Positions 1-5,894 of a stretch of DNA of 8,442 nucleotides are shown in pieces. The translations under genes and the position numbers were made by a program. The notes beneath the pieces were generated by a model. The model made no database searches, was not told the origin of the DNA, and saw only the letters and a program-made list of their open reading frames with translations. The number at the start of each line of letters is the position of its first letter. Position 1 is the stretch's first letter. This DNA comes from JBOHWJ01 sp050736615 (GTDB lineage: Bacteria; Desulfobacterota; Binatia; Binatales; Binataceae), in contig JBOHWL010000256.1 of the NCBI GenBank assembly GCA_050736615.1, positions 1 to 8,442 on the forward strand. Reading direction: 5' to 3'.

Positions 1-1
1 T

Positions 2-154
2 AATCAAATTGCCGATACTTTCGTACAGTTGGTCAATAAACTACCGACCATAAAGAGCCAATGGTTATTCATCGATTTTCAAAAAACGAATACCCCATCG
101 CTCCGCGTCGATCCCTCGACTCCTGCAGCCTCCGCTCGGGATGACAAAAATTAG
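2..154 (+). CDS. Possible 3' end of a gene entering from the left edge (uncertain)
   Basis: A frame is open from base 2 to a TAG at 152-154, giving 50 residues with no start inside the window. The first 28 or so residues (NQIADTFVQLVNKLP, then a KSQWLFIDF stretch) look protein-like, and their DNA is clearly more AT-rich than the rest of the window. The last 20 or so residues (VDPSTPAASARDDKN) come from the repeat-like segment at about 108-150, so an original stop may have been displaced by the repeat. I do not recognise a family. It could equally be non-coding AT-rich DNA that happens to be open, and confidence is low. Confidence 0.25.
   Translation, partial: NQIADTFVQLVNKLPTIKSQWLFIDFQKTNTPSLRVDPSTPAASARDDKN
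108..150. repeat. Candidate dispersed intergenic repeat ending in CGGGATGAC
   Basis: This segment reads GATCCCTCGACTCC, then CTGCAG, then CCGCTCGGGATGACAAAAA. It resembles the short interspersed segments of the form TCGACT...GCTC-GGATGACA that occur between genes in many environmental bacterial genomes. The same CGGGATGAC word recurs at 4882-4890, and CTCGGGATG recurs at 208-216. The assignment rests on resemblance and on these short shared words. Copy number in the genome cannot be seen here. Confidence 0.3.
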
Positions 155-312
155 GGCGCATGTTAATCGAGCAGCCGTCGGTTCAATCGCGCTAAAAATC
201 ACACGTTCTCGGGATGCTAGATAAAACTCTATGCACTGCTTCCCTCATGCGCAGTCGCGGCGCGTTCGCTACGGCTTAACCGCTGCCCCGTTTGCTGTCG
301 GTTGCCCGAGAG
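155..312. other. Non-coding stretch downstream of the hydrolase gene
   Basis: I see no convincing gene, RNA gene or terminator here. The stretch lies 3' of the minus-strand hydrolase and 3' of the possible left-edge gene, so it is probably a convergent spacer. It includes a second CTCGGGATG word at 208-216. No stem followed by a T-run is visible on either strand. Confidence 0.4.
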
Positions 313-1275
313 CTAACCCGCAAAGAAATGGCGGAGGCGGTCGCAGGCCAGGGCGATGGCGCCACGCGTCGCCGGCGTCCCGGCCAAGGGATTGAGCAGC
401 ACAAAATCGTGGATGGTGCCGTGGAAGCGCACGGCGGTGACATTAACGCCGGCTTCAATCAGCTTGTGCGCGTAAGCCTCGCCTTCGTCGCGCAGCACGT
501 CGAATTCGGCATTTATCACCAGTGCCTGCGGCAATCCCGCAAACTCTTCGACCGAAGCGCGCAGAGGCGAGGCGGTCGGTTCGCGGCGCTTGGCCTGGTC
601 GGGCAGATACTGATTCCAGAACCACTTCATCGCTTCCAGCGTAAGAAAGTGACCGGTGGCGAATTGCTGATACGACGGCGTATCGAAGCCAGCGTCGGTG
701 ACGGGGTAGAACAGCACCTGGAAACCAATCTTCGGCCCTCCCCGCCGCTTGGCGAGGAGCGTCATCGCGGCCGTCATATTGCCGCCGACGCTATCGCCCG
801 CCACCGCGAAGCGCGAGGTATCGAGATTGAGCGCCTTGCCATTTTCCGCGACATATTTGGCCGCCGCGTAGGCCTCCTCCAACGCCACCGGATAACGCGC
901 TTCGGGCGAACGGGAGAAGTCCACGAAAACCACCCCGGCCTGCGCTCCGGTTGCAAGGTCGCGAACCAGGCGATCGTAAATGTCCTTGTCACCGAACACC
1001 CATCCCGCGCCATGCGTATAGAGCAGCGTGGGCAGCGTTCCCGTGACCCCCTTGGGGCGCACGATACGGATTCGGACCTCGCCTTTGGGTCCGCCCGCGA
1101 TCGTGCGTTCTTCGATATCGGCTGGCGGCTTGGTTACGGCAACCGCTTGCAGGCGAGTGAAGGCGGCACGCCCTTCTTCTACCGGAATTTCGTAAATTTG
1201 CGGACCTCGCTGCGCGTTGACCGCCTCGAGGAACGCTCTGGTGACCGGTTCGATTCCTTTGCTCAATGAAGCCAT
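313..1275 (-). CDS. Alpha/beta hydrolase, HSL/family IV esterase
   Basis: This 320-residue enzyme belongs to the hormone-sensitive-lipase-like (family IV) esterases, which hydrolyse short acyl esters in the cytoplasm. The oxyanion-hole motif is HGAGW at residues 88-92, a variant of the usual HGGG. The nucleophile elbow is GDSVG at 160-164, with Ser162 as nucleophile. Asp259 (EFDVLRDEG) and His289 (IHDF) complete the triad. Length is typical and no signal peptide is seen, so it should be intact and cytosolic. The start is set by a strong Shine-Dalgarno (GGAGG, plus-strand 1283-1287) 7 bases before the ATG. It is transcribed divergently from the dimethylformamidase-type operon and may share control with it. 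The true substrate is unknown, and nothing ties it directly to amide breakdown. The long frame antisense to it is a codon-usage shadow. Confidence 0.93.
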   Translation of the reverse strand: MASLSKGIEPVTRAFLEAVNAQRGPQIYEIPVEEGRAAFTRLQAVAVTKPPADIEERTIAGGPKGEVRIRIVRPKGVTGTLPTLLYTHGAGWVFGDKDIYDRLVRDLATGAQAGVVFVDFSRSPEARYPVALEEAYAAAKYVAENGKALNLDTSRFAVAGDSVGGNMTAAMTLLAKRRGGPKIGFQVLFYPVTDAGFDTPSYQQFATGHFLTLEAMKWFWNQYLPDQAKRREPTASPLRASVEEFAGLPQALVINAEFDVLRDEGEAYAHKLIEAGVNVTAVRFHGTIHDFVLLNPLAGTPATRGAIALACDRLRHFFAG

Positions 1276-1282
1276 GGTTACC

Positions 1283-1287
1283 CCTCC
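1283..1287 (-). promoter_or_regulatory. Strong ribosome binding site of the hydrolase gene
   Basis: On the minus strand the leader reads AAAAAGGGAGGGGTAACC directly before the ATG. GGAGG sits 7 bases from the start. This is one of the best Shine-Dalgarno sites in the window and fixes the start at 1275. Confidence 0.8.
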
Positions 1288-1323
1288 CTTTTTGGCTTGA
1301 AATCAATTCCGCACGCGGAAAAA

Positions 1324-1369
1324 TTCGAGATATCCGAGCCCAGTTGGATCGAAAGCCGCGGTTCTCGAA
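1324..1369. promoter_or_regulatory. Dyad-symmetric candidate operator in the divergent spacer
   Basis: TTCGAGA at 1324-1330 is the exact reverse complement of TCTCGAA at 1363-1369. Nested in the right half is a 20-base imperfect palindrome at 1349-1368, TCGAAAGCCGCGG followed by TTCTCGA, in which 8 of 10 positions pair. It lies between the hydrolase start and the AT-rich centre of the divergent spacer. That position would suit a repressor or a leader structure of the hydrolase transcript. No regulator gene is in the window, so this is a structural observation only. Confidence 0.3.
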
Positions 1370-1411
1370 GAAACAGACTGCTCGTAAAGCAATTATTTCA
1401 ACACTAATCTG

Positions 1412-1438
1412 CTTATGCCGCCATTTTAGATAAGTCAA
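1412..1438 (-). promoter_or_regulatory. Weak candidate promoter for the hydrolase
   Basis: On the minus strand TTGACT (plus 1433-1438) is followed after 15 bases by CATAAG (plus 1412-1417), within the most AT-rich part of the divergent spacer. The -35 element is good, but the spacer is short and the -10 is only 4 of 6. For the plus-strand operon I find no better pair than TTGGAC at 1469-1474 with a poor -10. Confidence 0.22.
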
Positions 1439-1568
1439 CGAACATACACAGCAACGCTCAGATCGACGTTGGACATGCGGTTCATGAAGATGATTCTTTA
1501 GCTCATGTGACATCCGCGAGGGTTTCGCTATTTGCCGTCCGAGGTTTAACCGAGGCGAGGAGCCGGCC

Positions 1569-1928
1569 ATGAGTGACGTGGAAAGCCAATCGAGTGACCG
1601 CAACGAGATCGCCGTCGCGAGATGGCATCGGCGGATGCGCGCGGCGCTGCGTCCGCTCATCACTGCGGAACTCATTGCTGAGCATGCGCGCGACCCACTT
1701 GGCGATCACAGCGACGCCCTCAAGCGCGTACTCAATTATATCCGCCGCACCGAGCTCGACGGCGCGCTCGTCGTTATCTGTACCGAGCCGTTCAAAGAAT
1801 GGCGCGTCGCCCGCCTCGCCACGACGCGCGAGCAGGCCCCGGCCTTCGATAACCGCAGGTTCACTTCTGAGGCCGAGGCGATGCACGCCGTCTTTCTGAT
1901 GCGTGTGGAAGAAGTGATGCGCGATTAG
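1569..1928 (+). CDS. dmfA1: N,N-dimethylformamidase-type amidohydrolase, small (alpha) subunit
   Basis: The 119-residue product matches the DMFase small subunit, a largely helical protein of about 130 residues that packs against the large subunit. The most telling region is the C-terminus, where a (K/T)(S/T)E-EAMHAVFL-R-E-V pattern ends the family's small subunits. Here it reads FTSEAEAMHAVFL followed by MRVEEV (residues about 98-117). Further support comes from the HARDPLGDHSDALKRVLNYIRR stretch at about 40-60 and the WRVARLATTRE stretch at about 77-87. No catalytic residues are expected in this subunit. The ATG is preceded by AGGAG at 1558-1562, 6 bases upstream. The stop lies 22 bases before the large-subunit start, in the order known for characterised DMFases. 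It is slightly short at the N-terminus. The physiological substrate cannot be assigned from this subunit. Confidence 0.85.
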   Translation: MSDVESQSSDRNEIAVARWHRRMRAALRPLITAELIAEHARDPLGDHSDALKRVLNYIRRTELDGALVVICTEPFKEWRVARLATTREQAPAFDNRRFTSEAEAMHAVFLMRVEEVMRD

Positions 1929-1950
1929 GATTTTCGACGAGGTAACGACG

Positions 1951-4212
1951 ATGCCCCACATTCACGGCTATAGCGACAAGATAAGCGTCGCGTCCGGCGA
2001 ACGGATCCGTTTCATGGTCAGCGTGGAGAACGCCGATCGCTATCGCGCTGAGATTGTGCGTCTGATGCGCGGTGACGCCAATCCCGAGGGTCCAGGTTTC
2101 AAAGCTGAAGTAGTCAACACGCCGGCCAATGGCGAATATTCCGGGCGCTTTCAGCCGGTGCGCGCCGGCTCTCATATCGTGGTGGACGACTCCGGCGCTT
2201 TGCTGAACATCAACGAAGCAATCACGGTGCATGCTTTCATCATGCCCACCACACCCGCCAAGGGGATGCAAGGAATCGTCACGCGATGGGATGCGGAACG
2301 GCGTATTGGCTGGGCTCTGATGATCGATGATCAGCGGCGGGTGGCGCTATGGCTCGGCGATGGGACCGGGCGGTTGGTGCAAGTGGCCGCGCCGATGGCG
2401 CTTTTGGCCAATGTCTGGTACGCGGCGGGTGCCAGTTATGACGGCGCCCACCGAAGCGTAATTATCCATCTGGCGCCGGTCGTTAACTCGGTCAATTCGC
2501 TGATCGGGCCGGTCGCGGCGATTCCGGGGCCGCTGACGCATCGGGCCACCGTCGCACGGCTTGATTTTCATTCTTCGTCCACGACGGTGATCGCTGGATG
2601 GGGCAAGCCGGTGTCCAAAGGCATCATCGTCGACGGCCATTACAACGGCAAAATCGACCGTCCGCGAGTTTACGCACGCGCGTTCAACGCCGCCGAACTG
2701 GCCGAAATAAGCGCCGGACGCGAGCCCGACGCTAGCGGTCTCGTCGCGCGCTGGGACTTTGCCGACGGAATCGGGCCGGCGGGAATTCCCAGCGACCGCG
2801 TGACCGATATTTCGGGCAATGGCCTGCATGGGCATTGTATTAATATGCCGGCGCGCGCGGTGACCGGATATAACTGGACCGGCCGCGAGGAGCACTTTAT
2901 CCACGCGCCCGCCGAGTACGGTGCGATCCATTTTCACGACGATGACCTCGAAGATGCCGGCTGGGAGCCCGGCTTCGACCTGGCGCTGCCGGACACAATG
3001 CGTTCAGGTGTCTATGCCGCGTGCGTGCGCGCCGGCGATGCCACCGACTACATTCCATTCTTCGTGCGCGCGGCACGGCCTGAGAGCGAGATTGTCTTCC
3101 TCGCGCCAACCGCGTCGTACATGGCCTATGCCAATGAACAGCTCGCGTTCGGCTTCGGCATCGGTGCGATCATGGGACGGATGACGCTGGTACAAACCGA
3201 AGACCTCTACCTTCATCAACATCCCGAACTCGGGCTTTCGACTTACGACCATCATGCGGACGGCGGCGGCGTGTGTTACTCGTCACGCCTGCGCCCAATC
3301 CCGAACATGCGGCCCAATTACCGTCATGAAAGCGGCTCGTTATGGGGACTGGCCGCCGACCTCGACCTGGTGGGATGGCTTGAGGCCAAAGGCGTTCGCT
3401 ACGACGTCGTCACCGACGAGGACCTCCATCGCGAGGGTTCGGCGCTACTGAATGGTTACAAAGTCGTTCTAACCGGCACTCACCCCGAGTACTACTCGTC
3501 GAGGATGCTCGATGCGATGGAGGCGTTTCTAACTTCCGGTGGGCGGCTGATGTATCTGGGTGGCAACGGTTACTATTGGGTAACTTCATTTCATCCGGAT
3601 AAGCCGCATCTGATCGAAGTGCGCAAGGGCGAAGGCGGCTCGCGCGCATGGCAGGCGCGCCCGGGCGAATACTTCCATAGCACCACGGGCGAGCGTGGAG
3701 GCGTGTGGCGCAATCGGGCGCGTGCGCCGCAGAAGCTGGTCGGCATCGGCTTTGCGGCGCAAGGTTTCGACCGCTCCTCGTATTTCCGTCGGATGCCAGA
3801 TAGTTGCGACCCTCGCGCAAATTTCATCTTTGCCGGGATCGGCGACGATGAGTTGATCGGTAATTTCGGTCTGATCGGCGGCGGCGCCGCGGGTCATGAG
3901 TTGGACCGTTACGACCTCACCCTGGGCACGCCGCCCGAAGCGATGCTGATCGCCAGCTCGGAAGGACATGGCGACAATTATCAACGCGTGGTCGAAGAGA
4001 TTTACTTCACATACCCGGGCACCGGCGGCACGCAGGATCCGGGCGTCCGCTCCGATATAGTGTATTTTCGAACCGCTGGCGGCGGCGCTGTCTTTGCGAC
4101 CGGCTCGATTTCATGGTGCGGCAGCCTCTCGCATAACAATTACGACAACAATGTTGCGCGCATCACGGGCAACGTCCTCGAGCGCTTCATGAGTAATGAG
4201 CCGCTGCCATAG
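1951..4212 (+). CDS. dmfA2: N,N-dimethylformamidase-type amidohydrolase, large (beta) subunit
   Basis: The 753 residues are close to the roughly 760 of known DMFase large subunits, which hydrolyse N,N-dimethylformamide to dimethylamine and formate in an (alpha-beta)2-type complex. An N-terminal beta region (about 1-90, starting GYSDKISVASGERIRFMVS) is followed by a LamG/jelly-roll-like domain (about 92-262). The C-terminal catalytic part (about 375-753) has a glutamine-amidotransferase-like fold pattern, VVLTGTHPEYYS...GGRLMYLGGNGYYW. The Paracoccus enzyme uses Tyr399, Tyr440 and Glu521 to bind one iron, plus His519, Asn547 and Glu657. With a near-constant offset of 7-9 these correspond here to Tyr390 (or Tyr393) in ASYMAYAN, Tyr432 in STYDHH, Glu513 and His511 in HPEYY, Asn539 in GGNGYYW and Glu650 in GHELDRY. 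The residue numbers of the reference enzyme are from memory. GAGG at 1939-1942 supports the start. There is no signal peptide, so it is cytoplasmic. The substrate may be another formamide or amide. Confidence 0.9.
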   Translation: MPHIHGYSDKISVASGERIRFMVSVENADRYRAEIVRLMRGDANPEGPGFKAEVVNTPANGEYSGRFQPVRAGSHIVVDDSGALLNINEAITVHAFIMPTTPAKGMQGIVTRWDAERRIGWALMIDDQRRVALWLGDGTGRLVQVAAPMALLANVWYAAGASYDGAHRSVIIHLAPVVNSVNSLIGPVAAIPGPLTHRATVARLDFHSSSTTVIAGWGKPVSKGIIVDGHYNGKIDRPRVYARAFNAAELAEISAGREPDASGLVARWDFADGIGPAGIPSDRVTDISGNGLHGHCINMPARAVTGYNWTGREEHFIHAPAEYGAIHFHDDDLEDAGWEPGFDLALPDTMRSGVYAACVRAGDATDYIPFFVRAARPESEIVFLAPTASYMAYANEQLAFGFGIGAIMGRMTLVQTEDLYLHQHPELGLSTYDHHADGGGVCYSSRLRPIPNMRPNYRHESGSLWGLAADLDLVGWLEAKGVRYDVVTDEDLHREGSALLNGYKVVLTGTHPEYYSSRMLDAMEAFLTSGGRLMYLGGNGYYWVTSFHPDKPHLIEVRKGEGGSRAWQARPGEYFHSTTGERGGVWRNRARAPQKLVGIGFAAQGFDRSSYFRRMPDSCDPRANFIFAGIGDDELIGNFGLIGGGAAGHELDRYDLTLGTPPEAMLIASSEGHGDNYQRVVEEIYFTYPGTGGTQDPGVRSDIVYFRTAGGGAVFATGSISWCGSLSHNNYDNNVARITGNVLERFMSNEPLP

Positions 4213-4385
4213 CGGTTGACGGACGCGGGGTTTGAACTTTCACCCGTCATGGATCAGGCCGCTCGCGTTTGCATCCAGCCTTGATGTTGGAGCGGCGTGA
4301 GTCTCTATCCCGAGTATTGTTTAACCGCGAAAACCCGCTCCCGCCCTACTCTTTCAATCCGGAGTGTGTCGGCGGCGGATCCATA

Positions 4386-4394
4386 TGGTATAAG
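4386..4394 (+). promoter_or_regulatory. Extended -10 promoter candidate next to an ATG
   Basis: TGGTATAAG matches the extended -10 consensus TGnTATAAT at all but the last base. Transcription would begin about 7 bases after it, at or next to the ATG at 4401, which would give a leaderless or nearly leaderless mRNA. There is no clear -35 hexamer and no Shine-Dalgarno before this ATG, which fits that reading but does not prove it. Confidence 0.35.
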
Positions 4395-4400
4395 TCCCGG

Positions 4401-4754
4401 ATGCGATTGCCGAAGAGTAGTAAGAAGACGTTCGCCATAGCGCTTTTATTATTGATTATGGCGATTACCACGCCGGCGGCTGGGCTGGCGCAGTCGCAAG
4501 CGGCGCCGAGTAATGGCGTCAACTGGAGCGATGTCGGTTACGGCGCGGGGTCCGCCCTCGCCAGTCTCGTGTATTTTCCCTTCAAAGCGGCCTACGCCAT
4601 CATCGGAGGCATCGTCGGTGGCGGCGCTTATCTCGCCACGGTTGGAAACCGGCGCGTCGCCGATCAGATCTGGCGTGCCTCGATGGGCGGCGATTACGTC
4701 ATAACCCCAAGTATGCTGGAAGGAACAGAACCGCTCCACTTCTCGGGAACTTAG
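4401..4754 (+). CDS. Small secreted protein of unknown function
   Basis: The product is 117 residues with a clear Sec signal peptide: a basic start (MRLPKSSKK), a hydrophobic core FAIALLLLIMAI and a likely cleavage after Ala30 (GLA/Q). The mature part has a SDVGYGAGSALASLVYFP segment, then a glycine-rich hydrophobic stretch (about 63-80, AAYAIIGGIVGGGAYL) that could be a membrane or outer-membrane-associated glycine zipper. The end (VADQIW...GGDYVITPSMLEGTEPLHFSG) looks like a type of short exported protein common in deltaproteobacteria-like genomes. I know no function for it. The mature part has no cysteine. An in-frame ATG at 4269 would give 161 residues, but the 44 extra residues precede and hide the signal peptide, so 4401 is preferred. 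The gene is 188 bases after the amidase operon and probably has its own promoter. Confidence 0.75.
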   Translation: MRLPKSSKKTFAIALLLLIMAITTPAAGLAQSQAAPSNGVNWSDVGYGAGSALASLVYFPFKAAYAIIGGIVGGGAYLATVGNRRVADQIWRASMGGDYVITPSMLEGTEPLHFSGT

Positions 4755-4773
4755 CTGATTGTCTCTCACGGGC

Positions 4774-4890
4774 GTCATTTTCGCGCACTTGCGTAAGTGC
4801 AACCGGTCCCGAGCAACGCGAGCGCTCTTCCTACCGCAGGCATGGAATGCCTCCGCCGGCATGGAATGCCGCGAATCTTTCCGGGATGAC
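4774..4890. repeat. Palindrome-rich intergenic repeat-like segment
   Basis: The segment is bounded by GTCAT (4774-4778) and its complement ATGAC (4886-4890). Inside are a hairpin GCACTT-GCGT-AAGTGC (4785-4800), the palindrome GAGCGCTC (4820-4827) and two copies of GGCATGGAATGCC, at 4839-4851 and 4858-4870, set 19 bases apart. Each copy is itself an inverted repeat around GGA. The end CGGGATGAC matches 137-145 in the left spacer. This packing of dyads is typical of dispersed, non-coding, MITE-like or REP-like elements. None of the stems is followed by a T-run, so a classic terminator is not supported. Confidence 0.5.
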
Positions 4891-4930
4891 TGGCACTGCG
4901 GGCGTGCCATCTCTAAAATCCCACTCCGTG

Positions 4931-5869
4931 ATGCATTGGAAAAAGCTCGCCCGTTTGCCGCGAACCGCCATCGTTCGGCTGGTCTTCGCCCTCGTCGTGG
5001 TTGGATTCATGTTAGCCGGATGGGCCATTGCACCGGCGCTGGCCCAGGCCGGTGACACGCCCGCGCTCGACACGGCGCACGACGCCGCACTCAAAGCCGC
5101 CTTACAGAAGCAGTTCTTAATTCCAAATGTCGCCGACATCGAGCTCGGCTCGGCGATGCATAGTCCGTTTCCGGGCCTATGGCAGCGTAGCGTCACTTTC
5201 AGCAATGCGCAGGGGCAGAAGGCGACTTATCCGATTTATCTGGATCCAAGCGAAAACCGGTTGATTATCGGCGGACGTTACGTCGATACCAGCCATCCGT
5301 GGCAGGAACTCGACGTCAAGGCGCTGCATCTCAAGGATCGTCCCACCCTTGGTCTCGCGGACGCCCCCGTCACGATTATCGAATTCGCGGATTTCGAATG
5401 TCCTTTTTGCAAGCGCGCCTTTAATGAAATCGAGACTTTGGTCAACACCACTTATCGTGGCAAAGTTCATCTTATCTGGAAAAATTATCCCTTGATCCAC
5501 GTTCATCCGTGGGCCGAGCAGGCGGCGATCGCGGCGGAATGCGCGCGGCGGCAGAACCCACACGCGTTTTGGACTTTTGCCCACGATTTCTATCGCGACC
5601 AGGATCAAATTTCAGTCGAAAACCTTCGCCAGCATGTTGATGATTACACTAGCGACGCCGGCCTCGACGGCAAAACGCTCAACGCCTGCGTGCTGGGTGA
5701 TGCGGCGCAACAACGCGTTCAACAGGACATGCGGGACGGCCAGGCGCTGCACTTGGAATCGACGCCAACCTTCATCATTAACGGCGTTCCTGTAGTGGGG
5801 CTACCGAGCGGCAACGTGTTCGACTTTGTGATCACGTCGCAATTGAAGCAGCGGAACGCCACGCGCTAG
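4931..5869 (+). CDS. Periplasmic DsbA-family thiol-disulfide oxidoreductase with DsbC-like N-terminal region
   Basis: The 312-residue product starts with a signal peptide (MHWKKLARLPR, hydrophobic core about 13-34, likely cleavage ALA/Q after residue 38). Residues about 50-125 (FLIPNVADIEL...SPFPGLWQRSVTF...YPIYLDPSENRLIIGGRYVD) resemble the N-terminal region of DsbC-type proteins. Residues about 140-305 form a DsbA-like thioredoxin fold with the active site Cys157-Pro-Phe-Cys160 (EFADFECPFCKRAF) and the cis-proline loop STP at 277-279. It should catalyse disulfide formation or isomerisation in exported proteins. An upstream in-frame ATG at 4847 lies inside the repeat and would bury the signal peptide, so 4931 is chosen, although no good Shine-Dalgarno precedes it. 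It converges with the TPR gene across 25 bases. Oxidase versus isomerase activity cannot be decided from sequence. Confidence 0.87.
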   Translation: MHWKKLARLPRTAIVRLVFALVVVGFMLAGWAIAPALAQAGDTPALDTAHDAALKAALQKQFLIPNVADIELGSAMHSPFPGLWQRSVTFSNAQGQKATYPIYLDPSENRLIIGGRYVDTSHPWQELDVKALHLKDRPTLGLADAPVTIIEFADFECPFCKRAFNEIETLVNTTYRGKVHLIWKNYPLIHVHPWAEQAAIAAECARRQNPHAFWTFAHDFYRDQDQISVENLRQHVDDYTSDAGLDGKTLNACVLGDAAQQRVQQDMRDGQALHLESTPTFIINGVPVVGLPSGNVFDFVITSQLKQRNATR

Positions 5870-5894
5870 TCAGCCGCTGAGAGAGATCGCTGGA

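Noticed and set aside
292..1269. Long plus-strand frame of 325 residues opposite the hydrolase gene
   Set aside because: It is antisense to a gene with a full catalytic triad and strong ribosome binding site. The translation is rich in Arg and His with no domain pattern, as expected for a GC-rich shadow frame.
989..1675. Minus-strand frame of 228 residues across the divergent spacer
   Set aside because: It runs through the hydrolase in another frame and across both likely promoters into the antisense of the small subunit. It shows no recognisable domain.
4218..4250. Possible terminator after the amidase operon (GACGG...CCGTC)
   Set aside because: The stem is only 5 bases with a large loop and no T-run.
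4269..4400. Upstream start for the small secreted protein
   Set aside because: The 44 extra residues precede a typical Sec signal peptide that begins at the 4401 ATG.
4839..4870. CRISPR-like repeat pair GGCATGGAATGCC
   Set aside because: There are only two 13-base copies with a 6-base gap. There are no spacers of CRISPR length and no cas genes.
4847..4930. Upstream start for the DsbA-like gene
   Set aside because: The extra 28 residues are encoded by the repeat and would place a long non-signal segment ahead of a good signal peptide.
5870..5880. TCAGCCGCTGA dyad between the convergent genes
   Set aside because: It can form only a 4-base stem with a 3-base loop and has no T-run, so it is too weak to call a terminator.
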